DNA of 64,000 nt from Geodermatophilus amargosae (GTDB lineage Bacteria > Actinomycetota > Actinomycetes > Mycobacteriales > Geodermatophilaceae), in contig NZ_FPBA01000001.1 of the NCBI RefSeq assembly GCF_900116515.1, positions 124,001 to 188,000 of the forward strand. The letters are read 5' to 3'. Below are positions 26,748 through 35,236 of the stretch, in pieces; the first letter of the stretch is position 1, and the number at the start of each line of letters is the position of its first letter. The notes beneath the pieces are model-generated. The model ran no database searches and was not told the DNA's origin. It saw only the letters and a list, made by a program, of their open reading frames with translations. The translations under genes and the position numbers were made by a program.

Positions 26748-28131
26748 TGGATGACGAGGAGGCGACCAGAGCCGGTGCGGGCCCCTCCGCCGACCGGCCG
26801 TGCTCCGAGCCGGTCGCGAAGCCCACGCCGGTGCCGCAGCCGGCCACCTCGGCCGCCTCGCGGTCGCCGAGGTCGGTGGAGCAGACGCCGGTCCCGGGCA
26901 GGGCCAGCTCCACGCGGGCCGCGGCCGCGGTGTCACCGGCGAGCGCGGCGGCGACGGAGCGGACCTGCTCGTAGCCGGTGGCCAGCAGGAAGGTCGGCGC
27001 GCGGCCGTAGGACTTCGTGCCGACGACGTAGAGGCCCTCGTCGGGGTGCGCCAGCAGGTCCGCGCCGTGCGGGGGGACCGTGCCGCACAAGTGGAAGTCG
27101 GGGTCGATCAGCGGCGCCAGCGCCGCGGGCGCCTCGAGGCCCGGGTCGAGGTCCAGGCGGACCTCGCGCAGCACGTCCAGGTCGGGACGGAAGCCCGTGG
27201 CGCCGACGACGGAGTCGACCAGGAGGTGCACGGCGGCGCTGTCGCGGCCGGTGCCGGCCACCGCGAGCCGGCCGCCCGGCGCCGGGGTCAGCGCGCTGAT
27301 CGTGACCTCGCGGAGGAGGGTGACCGCTCCGTCGGCCACCGCCGCCCTCAGCGACGAGCCGAGCAGTCCACGCGCCGGCAGGCCGTCGGCGTCCCCGGCG
27401 CCGTAGAGGCGGGCCGGCGAGCGGCCGCGGATCACCCAGGTGACCTCGGTGCCCGGCTCCTCCTCGCGCAGCCGGACGAGCGCGAGCAGCGTGGTGGCCG
27501 CCGAGTGGCCCGTGCCCACCACCAGGGTGTGCCGGCCGGCGAAGCGCGCGCGGTCGCCGCCCAGGACGTCGGGCAGTGGCCCCGTCAGCCACGCCCTGGC
27601 CTGCTCCTCGCCGACCGCCGGGAGTCCCGCCGCGCCGAGCGGGTTGGGCCGGCCCCACGTACCCGAGGCGTCGAGCACCGCGCGGGCGAGGACGTCCTCG
27701 ACGCGTCCCTCCCGGACCGTCCGCACGAGGTAGGGACGTCCCTCCCGGCCGACGGTCCGTGTCTTGTCGACGCCCTGGCGGCTCACGGCCTGCACCCGCG
27801 TGCCGGTGCGGATGCGTCCGGCCAGCTGCGGCGTGGCCGCCAGGGGAGCGAGGTAGGCGTCGACCAGGTCGGCGCCCGTGGGCAGCGCGTCGCGGTCGGG
27901 TGACTCCCAGCCCTGCGCGTCGAGCAGGCGGACGGCGGCGGCGTCGACGTCGTACTCCCACGGCGAGAACAGCCTGACGTGTCCCCACGCGCGGACCGCT
28001 GTGCCGACCTCCCCGCCGGCCTCCAGCACCAGCGGCTCGAGACCCCGCTCGAGCAGCTGCGCGGCCGCGGCCAGGCCGACCGGCCCCGCCCCGATCACCA
28101 CCACCGGCAGCTGTGACGTCGTCCCGTCCAC
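26737..28131 (-). CDS. FAD/NAD(P)-dependent oxidoreductase, ArsO-like
   Basis: 464 residues from GTG at 28131 (GAGGAG nine bases upstream). FAD-binding VVVIGAGPVGLAAAAQL at residues 11-27, NADP-binding VVGTGHSAATTLLAL near 200, and the ATG motif GATGFRPDLDVL near 325. The layout matches flavoprotein monooxygenase-like proteins reported in actinobacterial ars operons (ArsO). It lies between the second arsR and the MFS gene and overlaps the MFS gene by 11 bases. Its reaction, possibly organoarsenical or arsenite oxidation, is not established. C-terminal 60 residues are Gly/Ser-rich. Confidence 0.8.
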   Translation of the reverse strand: MDGTTSQLPVVVIGAGPVGLAAAAQLLERGLEPLVLEAGGEVGTAVRAWGHVRLFSPWEYDVDAAAVRLLDAQGWESPDRDALPTGADLVDAYLAPLAATPQLAGRIRTGTRVQAVSRQGVDKTRTVGREGRPYLVRTVREGRVEDVLARAVLDASGTWGRPNPLGAAGLPAVGEEQARAWLTGPLPDVLGGDRARFAGRHTLVVGTGHSAATTLLALVRLREEEPGTEVTWVIRGRSPARLYGAGDADGLPARGLLGSSLRAAVADGAVTLLREVTISALTPAPGGRLAVAGTGRDSAAVHLLVDSVVGATGFRPDLDVLREVRLDLDPGLEAPAALAPLIDPDFHLCGTVPPHGADLLAHPDEGLYVVGTKSYGRAPTFLLATGYEQVRSVAAALAGDTAAAARVELALPGTGVCSTDLGDREAAEVAGCGTGVGFATGSEHGRSAEGPAPALVASSSSSGG

Positions 28132-28177
28132 CCCGACCAGCTCCTCATCCCATCGACGGACATCGATGCCGCAACGT

Positions 28178-28193
28178 AACAGTGAATGCTGTT
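28178..28193. promoter_or_regulatory. Candidate operator between flavoprotein gene and second arsR
   Basis: AACAG-TGAATG-CTGTT, a perfect 5-bp inverted repeat in the 93-base divergent promoter region. It differs from the ATCGAC repeats near arsC, so the two ArsR proteins probably read different sites. Confidence 0.45.
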
Positions 28194-28224
28194 GATGACA
28201 ACCGACGCCTGTCATACTGGGAGC

Positions 28225-28602
28225 ATGAGCCAGGACCTCGGCGTGCGGCTGCTCGACCCCGACGGGCTCGCCTCGGCCGCGGGGCAGGCGCAGCTGCTCG
28301 CACCGCAGCTCAAGGCGCTGTCCGACCCCAACCGCCTGCACCTGCTGCTGCTCCTCGCCGACGGGCCGCGGTCGGTGCGGGAGCTGACCGAGCTCAGCGG
28401 CATGAGCCAGACCCTCGTCAGCCACCACCTCGCGCCGCTGCGCGAGCAGGGGCTGGTCACGGTCACGCCCCGGGGGCGCAGCAACGTCCACGCGCTGTGC
28501 TGCGAGGCCCTCGCCGGCCCGGTGCGGCTGCTGGCCACCCTCGCGTCGCTCACCCCCGAGGGCGCCGACGCCTGCTGCTCCGACCGGCCGATCGGGTCTT
28601 GA
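28225..28602 (+). CDS. Second ArsR/SmtB-family metalloregulator
   Basis: 125 residues from ATG at 28225. The HTH is SVRELTELSGMSQTLVSHHLAPL; unlike the other ArsR it lacks CxC before the recognition helix. Cysteine pairs occur later, CCEALAG and ACCSDRPIGS at the C-terminus, so its metal site is probably built from these. Divergent from the flavoprotein gene and upstream of merR, it likely controls both directions. Confidence 0.88.
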   Translation: MSQDLGVRLLDPDGLASAAGQAQLLAPQLKALSDPNRLHLLLLLADGPRSVRELTELSGMSQTLVSHHLAPLREQGLVTVTPRGRSNVHALCCEALAGPVRLLATLASLTPEGADACCSDRPIGS

Positions 28603-28637
28603 CCCCGGACCGGGGTCCAGGGTCCAGCATCTCCGGC

Positions 28638-29078
28638 GTGACCACGACGACGTCCCGCGGCCTGCGCGTGGCGGAGCTGGCGGCCGCCGTCGGCGTGCCG
28701 TCGGACACCGTCCGGTACTACGAGCGCGCCGGCCTGCTCCCGCCGCCCGCGCGCACCGCGGGCGGCTACCGCAGCTACGACGCCGGAGCGGTCGACCGCC
28801 TGCGCTTCATCCGGGGCGCCCAGCGGCTGGGCCTGCGGCTGTCCGACATCCGCGATCTCCTGTCGGTCCGCGACACCGGCACCTGCCCGTGCGAGCCCGC
28901 CGAGCAGCTGCTGCGCCGGCGGCTGACGGAGGTCGACGCCGAGATCGCCCGGCTGGTCGCGCTGCGCACCGAGATGGCGGCCATGGCCGACGCGCTGCCC
29001 GCGGCGGCCTGCCCGCCCCCGAGCCCCGGCACCTGGTGCCCACCGACGGGGGGAGGTGATCCGACGTGTGCGAGCTGA
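28638..29078 (+). CDS. MerR-family heavy-metal-responsive regulator
   Basis: 146 residues from GTG at 28638. N-terminal HTH: LRVAELAAAVGVPSDTVRYYERAGLLPPP, then GGYRSYD. The C-terminal part has GTCPCEPAEQL and later ACPPP, CPP and TCAS cysteines suited to a soft or divalent metal. It lies 35 bases after the second arsR, and its final 13 bases overlap the start of the tiny cysteine-rich peptide gene. It likely activates metal defence promoters; the metal is not known. Confidence 0.85.
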   Translation: MTTTTSRGLRVAELAAAVGVPSDTVRYYERAGLLPPPARTAGGYRSYDAGAVDRLRFIRGAQRLGLRLSDIRDLLSVRDTGTCPCEPAEQLLRRRLTEVDAEIARLVALRTEMAAMADALPAAACPPPSPGTWCPPTGGGDPTCAS

Positions 29079-29125
29079 CCTGCGACTGCGAGTGCGACGA
29101 GACGTGCGACTGCGGCTGCTGCTGA
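29066..29125 (+). CDS. 19-residue cysteine-rich, metallothionein-like peptide
   Basis: GTG start preceded by GGGAGGTGATCCGAC, a near-perfect Shine-Dalgarno match to the 16S rRNA 3' end. The peptide is MCELTCDCECDETCDCGCC: 8 cysteines in 19 residues, the rest mainly Asp and Glu, in CxC and CC patterns. It overlaps the end of merR in another frame and is followed by a hairpin terminator. Composition and the metal-resistance setting support metal binding (As, Cu, Zn or Cd). No homologue is known to me. Confidence 0.65.
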   Translation: MCELTCDCECDETCDCGCC

Positions 29126-29145
29126 CCGCGGCGCGCCGCTGACCT

Positions 29146-29174
29146 GACGCCCCGGGCCCGGGACCGGGGGCGTC
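29146..29174 (+). terminator. Hairpin after the merR/peptide operon
   Basis: GACGCCCCGG pairs with CCGGGGGCGTC (one bulged G) across an 8-base loop, 20 bases past the peptide stop. Confidence 0.5.
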
Positions 29175-29272
29175 GTCCGCGCGGCCGCGTGTCCCCGCCG
29201 ACACGCGGGACCGGCCTCACCCCGACGGGTGGGTCGGCTCATCCGGAGGCCGCCGACCGCCGAAGATGAGGC

Positions 29273-30313
29273 GTGGCCATCCCCCGGGGACTGAGAGCCC
29301 GGCAGCCCTCTGCCGCGGCGCGGTCCCTCGTCCTGATGATCGGCGTCTCCGCCGTCGTCCTGGCCGGGGTCAGCTTCTTCGGCACCAATGCCGCGACCAC
29401 GGTCACCGTGACGGCCACCTGGATCGTCGTCGCCTTCCTCGCCTCCCTCGCGCTGGTCATCCACGTCGCCGACCCCGACCGGCTCGACCGGGCCGGCGTC
29501 TACGTCGCGGTGGGGGCGCTCGGGGCGCTGATCGCGTGCGGGCTCAACCTGGTCACCCAGGACTCCTCGGCCGGCGCCCAGGCGTTCCTCGCCTTCCCGG
29601 TGCTGTGGGCGGCCTCGCACCTGCGCCGCACCGCGGTCGTCGTCGTCACCGCCACGGCGGTCGTCGCCAACGCGATCGTGGTGCCGATGCTGGTGCCGCT
29701 CGACGTCGGCATCAGCGACGTCCTCCTGACCGGGGTCGTGCTCACCGTCGTCGCCGCGATGCTCGAGCGGGCCGGGGGCATCCAGGAGCGGCTGGTCGAG
29801 GCGCTCGAGCAGCAGGCCACCGTGGACACCCTCACCGGGCTGGTCAACCGCCGCGTCTTCGACGACGCGCTCGCCGTCGCGCTCGCCGGGCCGGCCGCCG
29901 ACGACGGCACCGCCCTGCTCCTGCTCGACGTCGACTCGTTCAAGCAGATCAACGACCAGCACGGCCACCCCGTCGGCGACGACGCCCTCGTCCACCTCGC
30001 CGGCATCATCCGGCGGCAGATCCGCGCCGGTGACGCCGTCCTGTCCCGGCTCGGCGGCGACGAGCTCGCCGTGCTGCTGCCCGGCTGCACCGCCGACGTC
30101 GCCGTCGCCCGCGCCGAGTCGGTGCTCGAGACCGTGCTGTCGACGCCGCTGTCGCTCCCCGACGGCAGCCTGCTGGCGATGTCGGTCAGCGTCGGCGTGG
30201 CCCACCGCACCGCCGGCGCGCTCGGGATGCGCGAGTTCTACGCCGCGGCCGACCGTGCCCTCTACCGCGCCAAGCGCGCCGGTCGCGGCCGCGTCGAGGT
30301 CGCCCCCGCCTGA
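29273..30313 (+). CDS. Membrane-bound diguanylate cyclase (GGDEF domain)
   Basis: 346 residues. The first 170 residues hold five or six hydrophobic segments; a short coiled coil (EQQATVDTLTGLVNRRVF) links to the GGDEF domain. The signature is RLGGDELAVLLP, a GGDEL variant that keeps the catalytic aspartate and glutamate. An inhibitory I-site (RxxD) is not obvious. It should make cyclic di-GMP in answer to a membrane signal. GTG at 29273 gives a basic N-terminus before the first helix. No EAL domain is attached. Confidence 0.9.
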   Translation: MAIPRGLRARQPSAAARSLVLMIGVSAVVLAGVSFFGTNAATTVTVTATWIVVAFLASLALVIHVADPDRLDRAGVYVAVGALGALIACGLNLVTQDSSAGAQAFLAFPVLWAASHLRRTAVVVVTATAVVANAIVVPMLVPLDVGISDVLLTGVVLTVVAAMLERAGGIQERLVEALEQQATVDTLTGLVNRRVFDDALAVALAGPAADDGTALLLLDVDSFKQINDQHGHPVGDDALVHLAGIIRRQIRAGDAVLSRLGGDELAVLLPGCTADVAVARAESVLETVLSTPLSLPDGSLLAMSVSVGVAHRTAGALGMREFYAAADRALYRAKRAGRGRVEVAPA

Positions 30314-30338
30314 GGCGCCGCCCCCGGGCCTGCCCGTC

Positions 30339-31235
30339 TCACGCGCGCAACCAGGTGTCCCCCTCCGCCCGGACCGCGCCGGCGCGCTGCAGCCGGGCGA
30401 GGTGCTGCTCGGCGGTGCGGCGCTCGACCGCCGCCACGAAGGGCAGGGCGACGTGCGGCCGGTACACCAGCCGGTGGTCGACGATCTCGGCGAGCGTGCG
30501 CGGTCTCTCCAGGAGGCCCAGCAGCGTCTCGTCGCGTCGGGTGACGACGGCGGCGAAGGTGTCGAGGGCGGCCAGGAACGCCGCGCGCCCCTCCACCACA
30601 CCGCGGTGGTGCGCGGTGCCGTACCAGCGGGCCTCGACGTCCCGCAGCCGCCCGAACGAGGCCTCGAGGGCGTCGAGATCGCTGCCGACGTCGCCGTAGT
30701 AGGGGCCGAAGCCGGTGAGGTCGATGTCGCCGACGAACAGGAACCCGTCGGGCTCGACCAGCAGGCCACAGTGGCCGGCGGTGTGGCCGGGCAGGTGGAC
30801 GACGGTCATCGTCCTGCCGCCGAGGTCCAGGACGTCGCCGTCCTCCATCGGCCGCACGGCCTCGTGCCCGGTGACGCCGAAGGCGGTGCGCAGCTCCACG
30901 CCGAAGGCGCCGGCGGCGGCCTCGTCCATCCCGAAGCCGGCCACCAGGACCTCCGGGTCGCGGACCGCCGCGGCCTCGGCCGGGTGCACGTGCGCCGGCA
31001 CCTCGGGGAAGCCGTGCAGGCCGGCGACGTGGTCCTCGTGTGCGTGGCTGACGACGGCGAGGTCGACCGGTCCCACCTCCCTGCCGCGCCGGCCCACCTC
31101 GATCGACGGGTCGACCAGGGCCGTCGCCTCACTGCCGGAGACGAGCAGCGAGTTGCCGCACGGGTAGCGGCCGTTCTCGGGGGAGGACAGGAGCGTGACG
31201 CCCCCGTAGCGGACGTCGTCGGAGCGCGCGGGCAC
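30339..31235 (-). CDS. MBL-fold metallohydrolase
   Basis: 298 residues. The metal-binding motif is SHAHEDHVAG (HxHxDH, about residues 62-71), with LPGHTAGHCG later and GDIDLTG containing the bridging aspartate. A C-terminal winged-helix-like part (LAEIVDHRLVYRP and AEQHLARLQRAGAVRAEG) is as seen in LACTB2/glyoxalase-II-like hydrolases. It hydrolyses an ester, thioester or lactone; substrate unknown. It converges on the diguanylate cyclase gene. Confidence 0.85.
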   Translation of the reverse strand: MPARSDDVRYGGVTLLSSPENGRYPCGNSLLVSGSEATALVDPSIEVGRRGREVGPVDLAVVSHAHEDHVAGLHGFPEVPAHVHPAEAAAVRDPEVLVAGFGMDEAAAGAFGVELRTAFGVTGHEAVRPMEDGDVLDLGGRTMTVVHLPGHTAGHCGLLVEPDGFLFVGDIDLTGFGPYYGDVGSDLDALEASFGRLRDVEARWYGTAHHRGVVEGRAAFLAALDTFAAVVTRRDETLLGLLERPRTLAEIVDHRLVYRPHVALPFVAAVERRTAEQHLARLQRAGAVRAEGDTWLRA

Positions 31236-31324
31236 GGGTACGACCCTGGCACGCGGCCCGGCCGGGCCGTCCGCGTGTTCCTCGTGGGGTCCCGCTCGTC
31301 ACGGCGGCGGAGGACGGAGGCGGG

Positions 31325-31446
31325 ATGCGGGACGTGCTGTCCACCCTGACCCGGGACGTCCTGTTCGGGCCGTTGGAGACCCCAAGCGGACCGAGGCGGT
31401 GATCAACCGGCTGCGGACCGAGGTGGGCGACCCGCGGCTCATCTGA
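31325..31446 (+). pseudogene. Possible N-terminal fragment of a GntR/FadR-type regulator
   Basis: A frame MRDVLSTLTRDVLFGPLETP shifts into PKRTEAVINRLRTEVGDPRLI ending at TGA 31446. The second part resembles the opening of FadR-subfamily GntR regulators. Very short, so the assignment is weak. Confidence 0.25.
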
Positions 31447-31488
31447 CCGGGCGGCCGCGACACGACGGGCCCGCGGCCGGGGCGCCGC

Positions 31489-32598
31489 TCAGCGCAGGTG
31501 GCGGGCCGCGGCCACGAGGGCGCGGGCGGTGAGCCGGCCGTCGGCCAGGCCGAGCGCCACGACGTCGTCGAACACCCGCTGGTCGGCCGCCGCCGCGCGG
31601 AAGGCCGCGTCCATGACTCCCGGCCAGCGGCTGATCCACGACGCCGCCGACGCCGACCGGTGGTGCCCGCCCAGTCGCCGCCGCAGCGCCCGGCGGTGCA
31701 CCGCGCCCGCCCCCGTCCCGGCCGCCGCCGCGTGCCCGGCGAGCGCCCCGGACAGCACCGCGTAGAAGATGCCCTCGCCGGTCATCGGGTTGATCAGGGA
31801 CGCGGCATCGCCGGCGAGCAGCACCCGGCCGTCCGGCTGGCGCGGCCGGCCGGTCGACAGGGGCAGCCGGTGCGCCTTCAGCCCCTCCGGCTCGATCCCG
31901 GGCAGCAGCCGGTGCAGGCCCTCGACCAGCGCGGCCCGGTTCGCCCCGCCCGAGACCAGCTCGCCGTAGCCCACGTTGGCCCGCCCGTCGCCGAGCGGGA
32001 ACGACCACGCGTAGGCCGGCCAGCGCTGCTCGGTGGTGACCAGCACCTGGGTGCCGGCCTGCCCGGGCAGCTCGGGGGCGTAGCCGCGCAGCGCCACAGC
32101 CATCCGGTCGTCGGGGTTGCGCGCCAGGCCCAGGGCCCGCCGGACGACGGACTCCGCGCCGTCGGCGCCGACGAGCACCCCGGCCCGCGCGACCCCGTCG
32201 ACGTCGACCCCGTCGGGACCCGGCGCCACCGTCCGGACGGCGTGCCGGCGGAACTCCGCCCCGGCGTCCAGCGCCGCGGCCAGCACGCGGGCGTCGAACA
32301 CCTCGCGGGGCACCACCGACGACGGCCGGTGCGTGGCCCGCTCCACCGTGGCGCCGCCGGGCGAGCGCAGCGACAGCCGCGGGGCGGGGGCGTACCCGGC
32401 GGTCAGCGCGGCGACGTCGACGCCGAGCCCGGCCAGGACGTCGAGCGCCTCGGGGGCGATGCCGTCGCCGCAGACCTTGTCCCGCGGGAAGTCGGCACGG
32501 TCGAGCACGAGCACCGCGGCGCCGGTGCGCCGCGCGGCCACCGCCGCCGCCGCGCCCGCCGGGCCGCCCCCGACCACGACGACGTCCCAGCGCTCCAC
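31489..32598 (-). CDS. Geranylgeranyl-reductase-family flavoprotein
   Basis: 369 residues from GTG at 32598. FAD motif WDVVVVGGGPAGAAAAVAA, then FPRDKVCGDGIAP, the KxCGxG signature of geranylgeranyl reductases, and GRVLLAGDAASLINPMTGEGI binding the FAD. These enzymes hydrogenate isoprenoid chains of archaeal lipids, chlorophyll or menaquinone. In actinobacteria a menaquinone or polyprenyl reductase (MenJ-type) is likely. Only 10 bases separate it from the hydrolase remnant upstream. Confidence 0.88.
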   Translation of the reverse strand: MERWDVVVVGGGPAGAAAAVAARRTGAAVLVLDRADFPRDKVCGDGIAPEALDVLAGLGVDVAALTAGYAPAPRLSLRSPGGATVERATHRPSSVVPREVFDARVLAAALDAGAEFRRHAVRTVAPGPDGVDVDGVARAGVLVGADGAESVVRRALGLARNPDDRMAVALRGYAPELPGQAGTQVLVTTEQRWPAYAWSFPLGDGRANVGYGELVSGGANRAALVEGLHRLLPGIEPEGLKAHRLPLSTGRPRQPDGRVLLAGDAASLINPMTGEGIFYAVLSGALAGHAAAAGTGAGAVHRRALRRRLGGHHRSASAASWISRWPGVMDAAFRAAAADQRVFDDVVALGLADGRLTARALVAAARHLR

Positions 32599-32608
32599 GG
32601 CAGCGACG

Positions 32609-33013
32609 CTAGGCAGCGCCGCGGTCAGCGGCCAGCCGGAGCCGGGTCGGGCCGGGCGAGCAGGGCCCGCCAGGACTCGCGGTCGTGCGCCACGGCTCGG
32701 TGGTGGCGAGGAGGTCCAGCAGGGTCGTGACGAACCGGTCCGGGTCGTCGAGGTGCGGCCGGTGCCCGGCACCCTCGAAGACCTCGATCCGCGCGCCGGG
32801 CACCCGCGCACGGACGGCGTCGGGGTGGCCGAGCAGGTCCGGCGCGATGACCGTGTGCCCGGCGGCGGCCGGCCGCTCCAGGACACCGTCCCGGGTGGAC
32901 GAGGTGGTGCCGAGGCCGTGCACCAGCAGCAGCGGCGGGCCCTCCCCGCCCACGAGGAACGACCGGCGCTGCCCGTGGACCACGCGGGTCTCGCGGACGA
33001 CGGGGGTGGCCAT
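32609..33013 (-). pseudogene. Alpha/beta-hydrolase with internal deletion
   Basis: 134 codons remain in frame. The front is normal (RSFLVGGEGPPLLLVHGLG, oxyanion loop HGLG; AAAGHTVIAPDLLGHPD). Immediately afterwards comes the last part of the fold (VPGARIEVFEGAGHRPHLD, catalytic-His region). The nucleophile elbow GxSxG and about 150-180 residues between them are missing. An active enzyme of this fold needs all of these, so it is probably nonfunctional. Confidence 0.7.
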
Positions 33014-33072
33014 CGCACCACCACACCACCGCGCCGTTCCGGGCCTGTTCCGTCCCGGTGAACGGGCGCAGG

Positions 33073-33624
33073 ATGGCTCCCGTGTCCGTACCCGACGAAC
33101 GCGACCTGCTGCTGCGCCTGCTCGCCGGCCAGCGCACCGCGCTGCGCAACGCCCTGCTCGGCCTGACCGAGGAACAGGCGCGGGCCACGCCGAGTGCCAG
33201 CGAGCTGTCGCTGTCGGCGCTGGTCCAGCACGTGACCCAGGGCGAGCGGGCCAACGTCGCCGGGCGCATCGGCCGCCGTCCGCACGCGCTGGAGTCCGAT
33301 CCGCAGACGGAGTGGATGGCCGGGTTCACCGTCGCCGCCGGCGAGACCGTCGAGGTGCTGCTCGACCGGCAGGCGGCGGTGGCCCGCGAGACCGAGGAGG
33401 TCGTCCGCGCCGAGCGCGACCTCGACCGCGTGGTCGACGTCCCCGACGGTGTGGCGCAGTGGCTGCCGCCCGGCACCGTGTTCACCGTGCGGTGGCTGCT
33501 GCTGCACCAGGTGGAGGAGCAGGCCCGGCACGCCGGCCATGCCGACGTCATCCGCGAGTCGATCGACGGCAAGGGCGCCTGGCAGCTGGAGGCCGAGGCG
33601 CAGGGCATCGCCGCCCCGACCTGA
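33073..33624 (+). CDS. DinB-like (DUF664) protein
   Basis: 183 residues from ATG at 33073; GTG 33082 is possible. A four-helix bundle with His residues at SLSALVQHVTQGER, and HQVEEQARHAGHAD; in DinB/mycothiol-S-transferase proteins three such histidines bind a metal. DUF664 members may be mycothiol- or bacillithiol-dependent transferases. No operon partner is clear. Converges with the LOG gene. Confidence 0.82.
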   Translation: MAPVSVPDERDLLLRLLAGQRTALRNALLGLTEEQARATPSASELSLSALVQHVTQGERANVAGRIGRRPHALESDPQTEWMAGFTVAAGETVEVLLDRQAAVARETEEVVRAERDLDRVVDVPDGVAQWLPPGTVFTVRWLLLHQVEEQARHAGHADVIRESIDGKGAWQLEAEAQGIAAPT

Positions 33625-33636
33625 AGCCGGAGGTAG

Positions 33637-34206
33637 TCAGCGGGGAGTCGTGGCCCACGTGCGCGGCGGGTGCTCGTAGCCCTCGACGAAGGCCAGCAGC
33701 CCGGCGGCGTCGGTGACCACGCCGAGCGCGTCGAGTCGGCGCTGCTCGAGGTAGCCGTCGTCGGCCATGCGCTGCAGCTGGGCCAGCAGCGGTTCCCGGA
33801 ACCCGTCGACGTCGAGCAGCACCACCGGCTTGGCGTGCAGGCCGAGCATCCCCCAGGTCCAGGCCTCGAAGAGCTCCTCGAGGGTGCCGGCGGCGCCCGG
33901 CAGCGCCACGAAGGCGTCGGCGAGCTCGGCCATCCGCGCCTTGCGCTCGTGCATCGAGCCGACGACGTCGAGCCGTGGCAGCCGGGGATGGGCGAGCTCG
34001 TCGTCCACGAGGTGCTGCGGGATCACCCCGACCACCTCGCCGCCGGCGGCCAGGGCGGCGTCGGCGACGACGCCCATCAGCCCGACGTGCCCGCCGCCGT
34101 AGACGACCCCGACGCCGGCCTCCGCCAGCCGGGTGGCCAGGTCCGCCGCCGCCCGGCGGTGCGACCCCAGCCCCGGCCGGCTGCCGGTGAAGACCGCGAC
34201 GCGCAC
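33637..34206 (-). CDS. LOG-family protein (cytokinin riboside-monophosphate phosphoribohydrolase-like)
   Basis: 189 residues from GTG at 34206 ([12 protein letters not shown]). [11 protein letters not shown] is the conserved nucleotide loop and [11 protein letters not shown] the SMHxRK element. The second signature, PGGxGTxxE, reads PGAAGTLEE with the second glycine replaced. LOG enzymes release the base from nucleoside monophosphates. It follows the MaoC gene by seven bases on the same strand. Confidence 0.9.
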   Translation of the reverse strand: MRVAVFTGSRPGLGSHRRAAADLATRLAEAGVGVVYGGGHVGLMGVVADAALAAGGEVVGVIPQHLVDDELAHPRLPRLDVVGSMHERKARMAELADAFVALPGAAGTLEELFEAWTWGMLGLHAKPVVLLDVDGFREPLLAQLQRMADDGYLEQRRLDALGVVTDAAGLLAFVEGYEHPPRTWATTPR

Positions 34207-34213
34207 CCTCGGC

Positions 34214-34672
34214 CTAGCCGCCGTAGTAGCGGAAGACCGGCTCGGCGATGCACACGGGCTTGTCGCCACCCTCGCGCTCGACGACCGCGGCGAGGGTCAG
34301 CTGCAGCCCGCCGGCGACCTGCTGGACGTCCTTCAGCGTGGCGGTCAGCCGGACGCGCGAGCCGACCGGCACCGGCGAGGGGAACCGGACCTTGTTCAGG
34401 CCGTAGTTGACGCCCATCGCGGTGTCGGTCACCGCCAGCACCTGCCCGGACAGCGAGGCCAGCAGGGACAGGGTCAGGTAGCCGTGGGCGATCGGCCCGC
34501 CGAACGGGCTCTCGGCCTTGGCCCGCTCGACGTCGACGTGGATCCACTGGTGGTCACCGGTGGCATCGGCGAACGTGTCGACGTGCTGCTGCGTCACCTC
34601 GAACCACTCGCTGCTGCCGAGCTCGCGCCCGGCCAGTCCGGGCAGTTCGGCCATCGTCGTCGTGGTCGTCAT
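34214..34672 (-). CDS. MaoC-like hotdog-fold dehydratase
   Basis: 152 residues. The hydratase-2 motif [12 protein letters not shown] (Asp and His catalytic pair) and [11 protein letters not shown] are clear. It probably hydrates an enoyl-CoA or acts as an (R)-specific hydratase-like protein (NodN group). ATG 34672 has no strong ribosome site, and a run of ATG/threonine codons follows it. Divergent from the Nudix gene. Stop is TAG. Confidence 0.9.
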   Translation of the reverse strand: MTTTTTMAELPGLAGRELGSSEWFEVTQQHVDTFADATGDHQWIHVDVERAKAESPFGGPIAHGYLTLSLLASLSGQVLAVTDTAMGVNYGLNKVRFPSPVPVGSRVRLTATLKDVQQVAGGLQLTLAAVVEREGGDKPVCIAEPVFRYYGG

Positions 34673-34747
34673 GGGGTGCTCCCGTCGTCGGGGTCGGCCT
34701 CGCCGCCGTGGTCCCGCCGGATCCTGCCAGTGCGGTTCACTGGACCC

Positions 34748-35236
34748 GTGGCGACCATCGGGCTGACCGTGACCGACGGCTGGACCACCTGCTCGCTCGG
34801 CCACCGGCACTGGGGCCGGGCCGGCGCCGCCGGCCTGCTGGTCCACCGCGACGGCGACGGCGGACCGGAGCTGCTGCTGCAGCACCGCGCGCTCTGGTCG
34901 CACCACGGCGGCACGTGGGGGACGCCCGGCGGCGCGCTGCACCTGGACGAGACCCCGGAGCAGGGCGCGCTGCGCGAGGTGGAGGAGGAGCTCGGGCTGC
35001 CCGCCCGCGACCTGGTGCTCGGTGCCCGCTCGGTCGACGACCACGGCGGCTGGGCCTACACCACCGTGCTGGCCCGCCCGGTCGGCGACCTCGACCCGGC
35101 CCGACTGCGGCTCGACGGCGAGAGCACCGGCGTGGCGTGGGTGCCGCTGGCCGGGCTGCACCAGGTGACGCTGCACCCGGGGCTGGCCGGCTCGATGGCC
35201 CGCCTGCGCCCGCTGCTGGGGGCGGCCGCGGCCTAG
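34748..35236 (+). CDS. Nudix hydrolase
   Basis: 162 residues from GTG at 34748. The Nudix box reads GGALHLDETPEQGALREVEEELGL, with GX5EX7REVEEELG intact. It would cleave a nucleoside diphosphate linked to another group; the substrate cannot be told. It has 75 bases of divergent promoter with the MaoC gene and overlaps the converging EEP gene by three bases, each ending in TAG. Confidence 0.9.
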   Translation: MATIGLTVTDGWTTCSLGHRHWGRAGAAGLLVHRDGDGGPELLLQHRALWSHHGGTWGTPGGALHLDETPEQGALREVEEELGLPARDLVLGARSVDDHGGWAYTTVLARPVGDLDPARLRLDGESTGVAWVPLAGLHQVTLHPGLAGSMARLRPLLGAAAA

